A stretch of DNA of 64,000 bases, from positions 38,007 through 102,006 of the forward strand of contig CAXXGE010000033.1 in the NCBI GenBank assembly GCA_963677915.2. The letters are read 5' to 3'. Each line of letters opens with the position of its first letter. Position 1 is the first letter of the stretch. The DNA comes from G963677915 sp963677915. GTDB taxonomy: Bacteria > Bacillota > Clostridia > Lachnospirales > Vallitaleaceae. Both the position numbers and the translations under genes were made by a program. A model generated the notes under the pieces. The model was not told where the DNA came from, searched no databases, and saw only the letters and a list, made by a program, of their open reading frames with translations. Below, piece by piece: positions 42,560 through 52,750 of the stretch.

Positions 42560-43531
42560 TTACGATCCTCCCGAATGATTCTTTACCCCACTGAAGTTTT
42601 CAATCTTCAGTATGGATTTTAGCTCTTTATATTTTGATTCAATTGCCCATCTTAAAAAGTACAGTTCTTTCATTTTTTCGATTGTTAGATGTTCATCAAG
42701 AACATTTGTCACCAGAGTCTCCTGATGAATCTCGCTCAACATGAATTTGACAACTCTGAGATTCACCTTTTCAGCTAAACCGGCATTATATTCTATGACA
42801 TGATCACCTAGAGGTAATTCGTTGATAATGGACAACGTAATATTGGGTGCTCTCATAAGGAAATATCCATTCCTTTTGAAAAAATACTTATACATATGTC
42901 GGGATGGATACCCTCTATCAAACAGTATAATGGTCTTTTCCTTGAAGATTTCAACGGGGCAGGCTTCCATCAGTCTGATTGCTTGATCCCGTTCTGTAGT
43001 GTAGCGTGTTTCCATGGATGCACGGATAATCAAGTCGTTCGTCACATCAAACAGGGCCGCTGCTCTCGCCATGGGTGTTTCTGGATGTTTTACAGCTGAG
43101 GTTGTAATATTGGCTCCAAAGACATCTTTGTTCTCTTGATTGTCTGGCAGCTGCAATGCTGTTCCATCAACTGCTAATATCTTATAACCGTTCCATTCCT
43201 TGCTCCTTACACTGCTGTCTATATATACTGCAGTGTCCTCATGCAATCTCTGAAAGCACTCGGGTGATACCTTTTGCCTGGCATGGGAAATGGCTTGCTT
43301 TGTAAATGCATGTAACTCACCATCTGGGTGACGTTCCAGGAATTCTTCAATTGCTGTTGGTAACGATTTCTGGGTTAATCCCAAGATGAATAGCACTATT
43401 CTGTCAAAGGTCAACTTGCGTTGTCGAGTGAATGACGCATCACCAATCCTATACTTCAAGCAGAAATCCGGCTCAGCGATTGTGTCTGACAGTTTAGAAA
43501 AAGCATCTTCAATTACTGATAATTCCTTCAT
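42560..43531 (-). CDS. IS4-family transposase, C-terminus altered
   Basis: The protein shows the IS4 DDE layout: I-L-A-V-D-G-T-A-L-Q-L-P (first D), I-I-L-F-D-R-G-Y-P-S (second D) and Y-F-L-R-W-A-I-E-S-K-Y-K-E-L-K (E of the Y(2)R(3)E(6)K signature). ATG at 43531 follows GAGGTGTTTC. The family normally continues past I-E-N-F-S-G, but here the frame ends 8 residues later (V-K-N-H-S-G-G-S). It looks truncated or frameshifted near 42580. Catalytic residues remain, but activity is doubtful. Confidence 0.8.
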   Translation of the reverse strand: MKELSVIEDAFSKLSDTIAEPDFCLKYRIGDASFTRQRKLTFDRIVLFILGLTQKSLPTAIEEFLERHPDGELHAFTKQAISHARQKVSPECFQRLHEDTAVYIDSSVRSKEWNGYKILAVDGTALQLPDNQENKDVFGANITTSAVKHPETPMARAAALFDVTNDLIIRASMETRYTTERDQAIRLMEACPVEIFKEKTIILFDRGYPSRHMYKYFFKRNGYFLMRAPNITLSIINELPLGDHVIEYNAGLAEKVNLRVVKFMLSEIHQETLVTNVLDEHLTIEKMKELYFLRWAIESKYKELKSILKIENFSGVKNHSGGS

Positions 43532-44082
43532 GAAACACCTCAAAAATTCGCAGAAAAAATAGTATATACGAAAATTTTGGAGCGTCAATGCAAAAGTCAA
43601 TTTGCATTTAAACTAAAGTTTGAATTTGTTTTTGTGCGTTTTTCAATTGTCATTCTTAATTTGACGACATTGTCAGGGAACTTTGCTGAGGCGATGCGCT
43701 AAAGCGTGCCGAGGCTTGCTTATAGTTTTTATTGAAGATGCAGGTTAATCCTTATAGGGCAATTATCTTCAAAGTGTTGCGTGGTATTGCATAGGCTTTC
43801 AGGGCGTGAGAACGCTAGAATTATCATAGTATGAATTATTTGTTATATGTTACTGTCAAACATTTTTCCCTACTTTATGGCAAATAAAATTCACTACTTT
43901 CTAGTTCGTGTTTTCAACAAAAATCTGTTTTCTGTGCACGAAAGCGTATTTTATTTTCTGGTTCAACATTAACACTTCAATCAAGTACTATAGTTTTTGC
44001 AAAATTAGGAAATCTGTATGCGGTCTCTATCGTCTGAATGGAGGCCGCTTTTTGTTGTTTGTGAGGCTGTTAAGCTTGAAAC
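43532..44082. other. AT-rich gap with no supported gene
   Basis: This roughly 550-base stretch between the IS4 start and the recombinase fragment has only short open frames without recognisable homology or ribosome sites. It ends with a frame that passes into the recombinase zinc-ribbon piece. Confidence 0.4.
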
Positions 44083-44331
44083 ATGTCAGGCAAGGTGATT
44101 TGTGGAGTCTGTGGTAAGGCGTATAGGAGAAAATCCTGGTATAACCGCAAGACTGGCGAGACGCGGCATATCTGGCAATGCAGTGGCAAATATCCTGAGC
44201 AGGGTGTCGTTGGGTGCGAAAGCAAGCATGTGGATGAGGAAGATCTGAAGCAGGCATTTGTGGATAGATATAATGAAGTTGTGGAGCATAAACACATAAA
44301 GGGGAGTATTTGGAGAAGAGGAAGGTGTTGA
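44083..44331 (+). pseudogene. Serine recombinase zinc-ribbon fragment
   Basis: The fragment reads G-K-V-I-C-G-V-C-G-K-A-Y-R-R-K-S-W-Y and W-Q-C-S-G-K-Y, then G-C-E-S-K-H-V-D-E-E-D-L. This is the recombinase zinc beta-ribbon (C-x2-C...C...C) and following helix of large serine recombinases. Both catalytic and C-terminal regions are absent. Together with the N-terminal piece at 37217 it shows that serine integrases once worked on this segment. Confidence 0.8.
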
Positions 44332-44466
44332 TAGAGAAGGGGGATTGAAAGGTTTGATGCCGATCTATTTCTTGAAATGGATGAAAAATTGACGATATAT
44401 GATAATAAATCAATGGATTTAGTATTGCAGATTTAACTATGTAGAAAGATACTTCCATATGCATTT

Positions 44467-44485
44467 CATGTCGAGATAGTGGTAG
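44467..44485 (+). other. att-like site 3
   Basis: CATGTCGAGATAGTGGTAG reads H-V-E-I-V-V and then a very short tail to TAA. It resembles the sites at 33427, 41892 and 63716 but with one substitution (I for T). It lies between the recombinase fragment and the sugar gene cluster. Confidence 0.45.
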
Positions 44486-44568
44486 TTTGTTAAGCCGGCA
44501 CTTTTATCGGCTAACTGGAAGGCTATAGGTGGGAATAGCTTAATAGGATAACTTCTGGAATAAAATGG

Positions 44569-44574
44569 TATAAT
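44569..44574 (+). promoter_or_regulatory. -10 element before the first sugar-binding gene
   Basis: TATAAT preceded by ATGG lies about 50 bases upstream of the lipoprotein start. No good -35 is seen, so activation by a regulator such as the adjacent AraC protein would be needed. Confidence 0.35.
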
Positions 44575-44622
44575 AGACTAAAGAGTGCTACGTCAATAGT
44601 TTATTGAACAGGAGAAGTGTTT

Positions 44623-45594
44623 ATGAGCAAAATGAAGACTGAAAGTATGCTGTTTGCATTTGTGTTGGCGGTTTCTTTGTTCGCGGGTTGTGGGAATACA
44701 GAACAGAAACATCCTTCCTATAGTACTGATTCACGTCAACCAGCGGCAGAATCATATATGATTGGAGTTACTATGGAATCCTTGGAAGCATTCTTAGGAC
44801 AAGTTGCGGATGGCCTAATGAAATTCGATGATGAAAATGATGATGTAGTAATAATAATCCTTGATGCGAAATACAATATATCCACACAACTTCAACAGGT
44901 AGAGAACTTCATTGCGCAGAAGATGGATGCGGTTATTATCAAATGTGTGGACAAAGATGCAACAGAGGACATTTCGGAAATCTGTCAAGACGCAGGCGTA
45001 AAACTGGTTGCTGTAAACGTAGATATCAATTCCCACAGAGATGTATATGTAGGATCAAACCATAAGCTTTCAGGTGTTTTAGAGACGGAATACATTGCAG
45101 AATTACTGGGAGGAGAGGGGAAAGTGGCTGTGCTGATGGGTGATCCATCCCATGCTGCGGCTCAAAATAGGACAGATGGAACCAAAGAAGTAATTGACAA
45201 ATACCCTGATATGGAAATTGTAGATATCCAATCAGGCATGTGGGATCGTTCACAAGGAATGTCAATTGCAGAAAACTGGATTAAGTCCGATATGGAAATC
45301 GATGCAATCATAGGAAATAACGATGAGATGGTGATTGGAGCACAGATTGCATACGAGCTATATGGCATCACAGATGTGGTGTTTGGTGGTATCGACGGCA
45401 CCCAAGATTCATTGGAATTGTTAAAAGATGGAAAAATTTCAGTAACCGTCTTCCAAAATGGATTCCAACAGGGATACAAGGCGGCTGAATCGGCATATAA
45501 ACTGATCATAGGCGAGACTGTACTGGAATATGTGGATGTCCCATACGAGCTTGTCAAACCGGAACAAGCTGATGAGTACCTTTCCAGATATTGA
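44623..45594 (+). CDS. Sugar-binding lipoprotein (ribose/inositol type)
   Basis: The signal peptide ends in the lipobox L-F-A-G-C with the lipidated Cys at residue 23. The mature protein is a type 1 periplasmic-binding fold: Y-M-I-G-V-T-M-E-S-L, Q-Q-V-E-N-F-I-A-Q-K-M-D-A-V-I-I, G-S-N-H-K-L-S-G, and G-N-N-D-E-M-V-I-G-A. It resembles the intact binding protein at 57813, including P-Y-E-L-V near the end. ATG at 44623 follows AGGAGAAGTGTTT. No transporter genes follow, only a decayed AraC gene. It may serve as a sensor or feed the distant ABC transporter. Confidence 0.87.
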   Translation: MSKMKTESMLFAFVLAVSLFAGCGNTEQKHPSYSTDSRQPAAESYMIGVTMESLEAFLGQVADGLMKFDDENDDVVIIILDAKYNISTQLQQVENFIAQKMDAVIIKCVDKDATEDISEICQDAGVKLVAVNVDINSHRDVYVGSNHKLSGVLETEYIAELLGGEGKVAVLMGDPSHAAAQNRTDGTKEVIDKYPDMEIVDIQSGMWDRSQGMSIAENWIKSDMEIDAIIGNNDEMVIGAQIAYELYGITDVVFGGIDGTQDSLELLKDGKISVTVFQNGFQQGYKAAESAYKLIIGETVLEYVDVPYELVKPEQADEYLSRY

Positions 45595-45623
45595 GAAAAA
45601 ACGGCAGATAATCGAGGTTGCTT

Positions 45624-46483
45624 ATGACATTCGACTGGGACAATTTTGATTTTAAAACTATATTTGAAAATAAAAGGGAACCAAAGCTCCTCTCCATTGG
45701 TATGGAAGGCGGAGAATACACGAAGCACCCTAGGATTATGCATACACATACCGATAAGCTGGAAATGTTGCTGATTACCCAGGGGAACGGTATTCATATG
45801 ATTGATGGAGAGACTTATTATACTGCCAAAGGCGATCTCCTTATCTACAACAGCAATAGCCTGCATGATGAAAAGGCGGAGACTGACATTGGAATGAAGG
45901 TGTTTTACCTGGCCGTAACGGATTTGGCTATAGAAGGGCTGCCTGGAAACTGCCTGGTGTCTCAAGCATATAGGCCGGTGATACAGTGCGGTGATGCATA
46001 TGAAGAGATGGAAAGACTTTTTTCATTATTGTTCAGTCATGTCGGAAAACTGAAAGAAAGTAATATTGAATTCTTGTCTTTATTGATGAAAGCCGTACTA
46101 GCACGAGCCTATGATATGATAATGGAACAATCTATTGAAGAAAAAGACAAGGACTGGGAACTTGGTGATGCGATCAAGAAGTACATCGATAAGCACTATC
46201 AGGAAGATGTGAGTCTGCAGACGATGGCAGAAGATTTGAACATGATCCAATACTATTTGGCCCATGCGTTTAATCGACAACAGGGTATTCCCCGATTCAA
46301 TATGTCATAAGGCGTAGAATAGGTGAAGCACAGAGTTTTTTGATGAACACTAACATGAGCTTGTCTGAGGTTGCAGAGGTAATAGGTTACAATAATATTA
46401 ACCATTTCCATAATTCATTTACGAAATGTGTAGGTATCTCGCCTGCCAAATACAGGAAGAGTTTTGGAACGCAACACACTTGA
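45624..46483 (+). pseudogene. AraC-family regulator, frameshifted in the HTH
   Basis: The first frame gives a cupin-type sensor domain (H-T-H-T-D-K-L-E-M-L-L, then G-D-L-L-I-Y-N-S-N-S-L-H) and the first HTH up to A-F-N-R-Q-Q-G-I. There the frame fails: GGTATTCCCC should be GGTATTTCCCC. In the next frame the protein continues P-I-Q-Y-V-I-R-R-R-I-G-E-A and S-E-V-A-E-V-I-G-Y-N-N-I-N-H-F to the end at 46483. One missing T explains the break. The family would control the sugar genes next to it. Confidence 0.85.
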
Positions 46484-46507
46484 GAGCCCATTCTAGTGGC
46501 TCTTTTC
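46483..46507 (+). terminator. Rho-independent terminator after the AraC pseudogene
   Basis: AGAGCC, loop, GGCTCT followed by TTTCTT directly behind the stop codon. A short stem with a U-rich tail. Confidence 0.6.
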
Positions 46508-46602
46508 TTATGCTGTGAATTAATGTGTAACAAGAATTTGTAGAAACTGAATAAAGAAATGTGAAATACGGATTTTTTGTGTGAATAAAACAAGATACTT
46601 AA

Positions 46603-47445
46603 TTGGAATTTGATGAAGCGTCAACTGCGGGATACAAAGGATTGGAGCTTGGTCCTTACGGTTATATTCCAATAGATCTGGATCTAGTAAACAAGGAATT
46701 TAGAAGCAGAAATCTGACAATGGTGGCAGGAACTATATTCGATGACCTTGTAGCTGAAGAAAACTATGCGAACCTTGTAAAGCAAGTACATGATATTTGT
46801 GGTCTGGTAACGCAGCTTCCCATGGAGGAGAAAGAAGAAGGGCAGCATTTCAAGACGCCTTATCTTGTTATCATCGACTGGGGCCATGATGAGAGGGACT
46901 GTGCATCAGGACATGTGTATAAAGCACCGCGCTTGGATGAAAAGACATGGAACCAAATGATCAAACATATCAGAGGGCTTGCCAAAATTGCTGATGAATA
47001 TGGTGTCAGGGCGGTTGTTCATCCGCATGCAGGCGGCTATATAGAATTTGCAGATGAGATAGATAAGATAGCAGAAGATATTCCATATGATGAGGCAGGC
47101 TTGCGCCTTGATACGGGACACCTTTATTTCTCTGGTATGGATCCGGCGGAATGGTTGATCAAATACAAGGACTGTTTAGATTACGTTCACTTCAAGGATG
47201 TAAATCGAAATGTTTACGACGATATTAGGAACGAAAAAATTCGCTTCTTCGATGCAGTTGCGAAAGGCGTTATGTGCCCTATTGGAACTGGAGAGCTGGA
47301 TTATCCAGGCATACGTCAGACATTGATTGATATTGGGTATAACGGATTTATTACAATTGAGCAGGAACGTGATCCGAGGAATTCAGACACAAGCCTGAGG
47401 GACGTTAAGGCGAGTTTGGATTACTTGAAAAGCATTGGGTTCTAA
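46603..47445 (+). pseudogene. Sugar phosphate isomerase/epimerase, N-terminally truncated
   Basis: The frame begins at a weak TTG inside the conserved part: E-F-D-E-A-S-T-A-G-Y-K-G-L-E-L-G-P-Y-G. TIM-barrel relatives carry about 20-30 more residues with the first barrel strand. The remaining barrel has metal-ligand motifs V-V-H-P-H-A-G-G-Y, L-D-T-G-H-L-Y-F, Y-V-H-F-K-D-V and I-E-Q-E-R-D. It resembles IolE-like inosose dehydratases or related epimerases. No ribosome site precedes it. Deletion of the 5' end is the simplest reading. Confidence 0.75.
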
Positions 47446-47462
47446 AACAGGGAGGTTCAATA

Positions 47463-48584
47463 ATGATTTATGGAGAAAAGGTAAACAACGAGTCCATCCA
47501 CTGAGGAATGATCGGTGGAGGAATAGGAAGCAATATTGGCTATATCCACCGTTCGTCAGCGCTTAGGGACAACAATTTCAAATTAGTAGCAGGCGCATTC
47601 GATATTGACCCTAGTAAAGGAGCGGCTTTCGGCAAGGAGCTGGGCGTGGAAAAAGATCGCTGCTACGTCAGCTATAAAGAGATGCTAGTAAAGGAAAGCA
47701 GCAGGGAAGATGGCATTCAGGCCGTATCCATTGCTACACCGAACAGTACCCATTTTGAGATTACAAAATCTAGTCTTGAAGTGGGCCTGCATGTCATATG
47801 TGAAAAACCACTCTGTTTACCTATGAAGAGGCTCGGGAACTCGCACAGTGCAGAAAGATGGTAGAAGAGGGGTTGCTTGGAGAGGTGCGTCTCATCAATA
47901 CTGAGTTTCAATATGGAGCTTTTGCGACACCAATAGAGAAACTGTATCCCGCAGCACAATGGCGCATGGATCCAACGAAAGCGGGTCCTAGCTTCATATT
48001 GGGTGATGTTGTGACACATGCTTTGCAAGTAGAAGAAATGATGGTTCCAAGTCTGAAAATTAAGGAGTTAATGTGTGCGAAGCAGCATTTTGGGGCTGGT
48101 AGAAGCTAGAAGATAACGCCCATGTTCTGATGAAATGCGACAACGGCATTTTCTGCAATCTTTGGGCAAGCGGTATAAATGCAGGTCAGCTGCTTGGGCT
48201 TAGAATAAGAATCATTGGGTCCAAGGCAAGTCTTGAGTGGTATAGTGAGCAGCCGAATCAGATGCGATATGAGGAGAGGGGCAGCCGGTTAGAATCCTTG
48301 AAAGGGGTACGTCTTTTCTATTTGATGATGCAAAAGAATCCGATAGAATCGTCGTAGGACATCCTGAAGGGCTGTTCGAGTCATGGACGAATATATACAG
48401 ACGCTTTGCTAAGGCGACTGGTGCGAAGCTGAGAGGTGATGAGGCGTTCCTGGACGATTTCTGGTATCCGAGTGTTCATGAAGGAGTAGAGGGAGTCAAA
48501 TTCGTTGAAGCGAGCGTCAAGTCGGCTAATGACGGATCGCTTTGGTTGGATTACCAAAATTATAAAGTACCATTTGAAATATAA
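47463..48584 (+). pseudogene. Gfo/Idh/MocA oxidoreductase, broken at several points
   Basis: ATG at 47463 begins M-I-Y-G-E-K-V-N-N-E, then TGA replaces an expected TGG before G-M-I-G-G-G-I-G-S, the NAD-binding glycine motif. C-E-K-P-L is present near 47800, followed by a frame change and loss of a segment. Further shifts occur near 48105 and 48285. The C-terminal domain ends Y-Q-N-Y-K-V-P-F-E-I at 48584. The family oxidises inositols and sugars with NAD(P). It is one of three decayed paralogues here. Confidence 0.85.
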
Positions 48585-48599
48585 TTTATTGAAACAACG

Positions 48600-48628
48600 A
48601 AGTCCTAGGCAAAAACCTGGGACTTTTG
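48600..48628. terminator. Bidirectional terminator
   Basis: AAGTCCTAGG (48600-48609) and CCTGGGACTT (48616-48625) with A-rich and T-rich flanks separate the plus-strand Gfo pseudogene from the minus-strand AraC pseudogene. Confidence 0.7.
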
Positions 48629-48639
48629 AGTTTTATTCT

Positions 48640-49413
48640 CTATGCAACAATCAGAAGGGCATCTTCCTGAACTGGTTCGGTGTGATGTCCATCGACTTCG
48701 ACGGTCATATCCGTATTGGCGAGCAGCTGTTTGGCTTCAATAAGCCGTCTGTTCAGAAGATAATGATGGGGAGAACTGCCGATTTCCCGTTTGAATTCCC
48801 TGCTGAAGTGGTACCGGCTCAAAATGAATTGGGAGGCCAGTTCGTCCACCGGTACGTTTTCCTTATAATGTTTGTCTAGATATCGGCTGGCGTCTGTCAT
48901 TATCGTACCGTTGTAGATCTGATCATATCCCTTCGACAGGTAGGTCAATATACCCTGGATATGTAGTGCCTGCATGTGTTCATTGCTGTTGCTGCTCTTG
49001 AGGATTTTCATCAGTTCCTTGATGTGGGGCTTGGCAAGAAGTGAAGTCGCCTGCGAAAACAATGGTCCCCTCAGCTTGTATAGGTATTCCACATACGCTT
49101 CTGTCGTGCCGCCGGAAAAATGGAACCAGTCGAAACGGACTCTGTCCAAAGCGTAATAGTGGTTCGGATATCTTCCGCTTAGTATGACAATCTGGTTCGC
49201 TTTTGCAGAGAAGCCCTGTCCTCTGTAGTTGAATTCAAGCTGTCCTTCCCTGATGTAGAAAATGATGCATGCATCCAGGCTTTTTCGTTGGACCTCGTAT
49301 GGCTTGTCGCATATATACGTTGCGCCCCAATGGATGTAAAAAAGGTATTTTTTTTAAAACTCGCTCGACTTCGGAAAGTAAATGCCATCCTTCTCCAATA
49401 TGCCTGCTTCCAT
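48640..49413 (-). pseudogene. AraC-family regulator, decayed
   Basis: ATG at 49413 follows AGGAGGAGATC. After about 18 codons an in-frame TAA occurs in G-A-G-T-T-T-T-A-A. The frame then continues with a cupin-type domain (Y-I-H-W-G-A-T-Y-I-C, then I-I-F-Y-I-R-E-G-Q-L) and the first AraC helix-turn-helix (V-D-E-L-A-S-Q-F-I-L-S-R-Y-H-F). The second HTH is deleted: after D-M-T-V-E the sequence jumps to a frame reading I-T-P-N-Q-F-R-K-M. Product would not bind DNA normally. Confidence 0.8.
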
Positions 49414-49545
49414 GATCTCCTCCTATAGCACAAAATCTAAATTATTCAGCATCTTTATATACAGACACTCCCATATGACTATATTACAATATTTATTGAT
49501 GTAGCAAGATTATTGGTTTAGTAACAAAATATGGAGGTTTTACAA

Positions 49546-50218
49546 ATGAAAGAAGTGAGGATTGGAGTTATCGGTGCAGGTGGATGGCGAAGGCGCATAC
49601 AATGGCGTTCCGAAACGCAGTTTCTGTTTTCGGTACGGCTTATGGAGTGCCTGTATTCGAAGTAATCGCCGATGTCAACGAAGCGCAGCAAAAAATGCAA
49701 AAGCGGCACTTGAAGCAGGAAAGAATGTGTTCTGAGAAAAACCGCTCAGCATCTCGGGCAAACAGTCTCGGGAACTTGCTAATCTGGCAGCTGAGAAAGG
49801 TGTTGTCAATTATGCCGGTTTTTCGAATGTCATGAATCCAGCCGATGGCTATGTGGAAGAATTGATTAAATCAGGCGAGCTGGGGCAGATTACACGTATT
49901 ACAGCGACTTATGACCAGGATATGCTTCTGGATCCGGAAATACCAATTGCATGGAGACACAAGAAGGATGAAGGCAGGGACTGCGGCTACCGTACTGTCC
50001 ATCTCAATCCTTATCACAAAGGTTTCTCTGCCTTCCAGCCTGCAGGTGGCATAGCCATCGGATTCGACGATATGAAAATACTGCAGGCAAAGGAAATCCT
50101 CTCGGTAGTCACAACAGGCAGTGAATATGCATGTGATTTCGAGATGGGTGCGAAAGTGGATGAAACTGTGGATGCAGTCTTAGCTTCAATCGAGTCTGGC
50201 CTGTGGGAAAAAGTCTGA
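49546..50218 (+). pseudogene. Gfo/Idh/MocA oxidoreductase, decayed with internal deletions
   Basis: ATG at 49546 after GGAGG begins M-K-E-V-R-I-G-V-I-G-A-G-G. A shift follows before A-K-A-H-T-M-A-F-R-N. E-K-P-L survives near 49737, then V-N-Y-A-G-F-S-N-V-M-N-P. A further fusion near 49980 joins the middle to the C-terminal part. About 670 bases remain of the roughly 1.1 kb normal for the family. The ending W-E-K-V lies 17 bases before the next start. Confidence 0.8.
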
Positions 50219-50234
50219 TTGGGAGGAATAGAAA

Positions 50235-50969
50235 ATGTATGAGAACAAAAAAATAGAACTCGGTATCGCGCCTATTGGATGGACAAACGACGATATGCCA
50301 CAGCTTGGCGGAGAAAACAGTTTTGAGCAATGTGTCAGCGAGGCAGCTTTGGCAGGTTTCACGGGCACTGAGGTTGGTGGGAAATTCCCGTCTGATCCGG
50401 AAGTGCTTAAACATGCTTTGGATGTGAGAGGGATGCAGATTGCCAGCCAATGGTTCAGTTCCTTCCTTTGCACAAAGACATACGATGAAAACGAGCTGAA
50501 CTTCAAAAAGGTACTTGATTTCCTGGAAGCCGTTGGCTCCAAAAGAATCAATGTATGTGAGCTCAGTTACAACCTTTTTGCAGAAGAAATATCCATGTTC
50601 GGTGACAATAAACCAGTTGCAAGCGACGAGGAATGGATTAAGCTACGGAAGGTTTGAACAAACTGGGTAAAATCGCAAAGTACAGAGGTTTCAAACTGTG
50701 CTTCCACCATCATATGGCAACGGTAGTTCAAACGATTGAAGAGACCAAACGCCTGATGAACAATACGAATCCGGAATATGTCTATCTGTGCTATGATACG
50801 GGCCATTTCACTTTTTCAGGCGAGGACGCTGTAGAAGAAGGATACAAGTTCAGAAAAGCGGTTCTGAAGGGTTGCTTTACTGTACCGGGAGCAGGATCCC
50901 ACCCTTGCCAATCCTTTCGAATATGCATTGAAAGCAAGGCAATATATCAAAGAAAACGCAGGTCTGTAA
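50235..50969 (+). pseudogene. IolE-like inosose dehydratase, frameshifted and deleted
   Basis: The start M-Y-E-N-K-K-I-E-L-G-I-A-P-I-G-W-T-N-D-D-M matches the intact IolE at 52751-53647. The frame breaks near 50645 (W-I-K-L, then T-E-G-L-N in the next frame). A deletion near 50890 removes the segment between T-V-P-G-A-G and A-N-P-F-E-Y-A-L-K-A. Metal-ligand motifs F-H-H-H-M and Y-D-T-G-H-F remain. It is the left-hand paralogue of the intact iolE gene. Confidence 0.85.
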
Positions 50970-50984
50970 AGGAGGAATTAAAAC

Positions 50985-51791
50985 ATGAAAAAAATAAGAT
51001 ATGGTGTAATCGGTACCAGCAACATGGGAACGATGCATATTTCAAATCTTTAGACGAGGATTGCCAATTCCGAGGTGGTCGCTGTATGTGATATCAACGA
51101 AGAGCGTGTCAATAAGGTTCAGATGGATTTTGATATCCCCAAAGGCTATACAAATTACGACGGCATGTTGAACGACCCTGATATCGATGCCTTTCTTATT
51201 GCGACAGGAGCGGCTCTTCATAAAGAACATGCTGTCAAAGCTTTAGAAGCCAATAAACATGTATTCTGTGAGAAACCTCTTGCAAAAACGCTGGAAGACT
51301 GCAAAGCGATTGAAGCGACCGTAGAAAAACACAGCGACAAGATGTTCACTGTTGGATTCATACGCCGATACGATCCGACCTACATGGAAGCGAAGCGCAA
51401 GATTGATGCAGGTGAAATAGGGAGGGTCATTCACGTCAAATGCAATGGTCTTGACCCTGCGACAGTTCTGGATACTCATCTGGAAGATGCCATCGGTGTT
51501 CTTTTGGCTGATGCAATCAAAACAGTTAAAAGCGGTGGCTCTATTCTTTTGTTCGGTATGAATGTATCTGCAAAACAGGAGATCAGCCAAAATGATATAG
51601 TTGCAAAAGGAATTGCTGTTTATGGGAATTTTATTGGAAATAGAACGCTTCTGAGTGTTGCAAACGCCATTGAAAGTGGCTTGGTGGATTTTAGTGCGAT
51701 GATAACCCATAAACTGCCTTTGGAAAGATTCGGGGAAGGCTTGAAGGCAATGAAAAAAGGTGAAGCGATGGAAGTTGTGCTTTATCCATAG
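50985..51791 (+). pseudogene. Chimera: Gfo/Idh/MocA N-part fused to alcohol dehydrogenase C-part, with stop
   Basis: From ATG at 50985 (after GGAGGAATTAAAAC) the first 23 codons read M-K-K-I-R-Y-G-V-I-G-T-S and end in TAG; the same frame then continues through E-V-V-A-V-C-D-I-N-E, C-E-K-P-L and V-G-F-I-R-R-Y-D-P, all Gfo/Idh/MocA. After G-R-V-I-H-V-K-C-N the sequence becomes D-A-I-K-T-V-K-S-G-G-S-I-L-L-F-G-M-N and L-P-L-E-R-F-G-E-G-L. That is the C-terminal part of a zinc-type medium-chain dehydrogenase. A deletion joined two neighbouring genes. Neither enzyme can be complete. Confidence 0.8.
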
Positions 51792-51799
51792 GATTGAAA

Positions 51800-51827
51800 A
51801 AGAGACAGCTTGTACGGGCTGTCTCTT
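51800..51827. terminator. Bidirectional terminator between decayed and intact halves
   Basis: AAGAGACAGC (51800-51809) and GCTGTCTCTT (51818-51827) form a perfect 10-base stem over an 8-base loop, with A's before and CGTTT after. It separates the chimeric plus-strand gene from the minus-strand isomerase. Confidence 0.75.
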
Positions 51828-51856
51828 CGTTTGGAATTATTCTAACCATAGGATAC

Positions 51857-52723
51857 TTATTCGTTCCAGTATTTTTCTACGTGAGCTTTCGTTACCTCAT
51901 ATGCTTTGTTTACATTCTCTTCTTGAGACAGTTCGTAATACTCAGGGCGGAAGACCTCTATTGTGCATACATTGCCTTCGAAACCGATTTTCTTGAATAC
52001 ATCGGTATAACGCTTATGATCCAGGCAACCGCCTTCAGCACCGGGCCATAGTCTGATAGCATCCGTGTTATATGGAGCACCGCAAGGCATATCTTCCATA
52101 TCGTTCAGGTGCCATACGAAGATCTTTTTGCCGTCCGCCTTTTCAAGAGCAGCCCAGTCGGATGCCATTGCGTGGAAGTGGTATTGGTCAAGTGTTACAC
52201 CGACAAGATCGGAATCGACAGCTTGTACGATTTCATATGCATCATCGAAACGGTTGATCGTCATGGATGGATGCGCAACGAACTCGAGGGAAAGTTTGAT
52301 TCCGTAAGGTTCGCATTTGTTAACCATTTCCTTAAGGACATTTACGGCATCCTCTTTGATTTGGCCGCGTGTCGCTGGAACCTTGATGTCCATACTTGGA
52401 ACAACGACGATCATCTGGCAGTCGAGAATCTGGCATCGGCGGATGATTTCATCTAGCTGAGCCATAACAGCATCTTTTTCTTCCTGTGTCTCTTTCATAT
52501 TAAAAAAGATGAGAGCGTTGTAGGATAGCATTTTCAGGTTATGGGTTTTAAACCAATCACCTAATTCTTCAAGGGTATACTTGCTTGCTTTCAAATCCCG
52601 GTCAAGACATTCGGATTGAATGTCGATATAGTCAAAGCCGGCGTTTTCACAGTAGTCCAAATCCTTAAGTACTGAGTGCTCTTTACAAAAACGGTTGCAT
52701 CCTTCGTTAAATCCTAATTTCAT
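51857..52723 (-). CDS. TIM-barrel sugar phosphate isomerase (IolI-like)
   Basis: The 288-residue protein fits the xylose isomerase-like TIM barrel: L-G-F-N-E-G at the start, L-S-L-E-F-V-A-H-P (metal-ligand Glu), V-T-L-D-Q-Y-H-F (Asp, His), V-W-H-L-N-D-M (His, Asp) and T-I-E-V-F-R-P-E (Glu). IolI, which isomerises 2-keto-myo-inositol to 1-keto-chiro-inositol, is the best-known relative in such context; hydroxypyruvate isomerase-type activity cannot be excluded. It follows iolE by 27 bases in a minus-strand operon. Confidence 0.78.
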   Translation of the reverse strand: MKLGFNEGCNRFCKEHSVLKDLDYCENAGFDYIDIQSECLDRDLKASKYTLEELGDWFKTHNLKMLSYNALIFFNMKETQEEKDAVMAQLDEIIRRCQILDCQMIVVVPSMDIKVPATRGQIKEDAVNVLKEMVNKCEPYGIKLSLEFVAHPSMTINRFDDAYEIVQAVDSDLVGVTLDQYHFHAMASDWAALEKADGKKIFVWHLNDMEDMPCGAPYNTDAIRLWPGAEGGCLDHKRYTDVFKKIGFEGNVCTIEVFRPEYYELSQEENVNKAYEVTKAHVEKYWNE

Positions 52724-52750
52724 TTTAATCGTCTCCTATTCTTATTAAAA

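Noticed and set aside
45162..45965. Minus-strand open frame across the lipoprotein and AraC genes
   Set aside because: It crosses two real plus-strand genes and has no homology or start signal.
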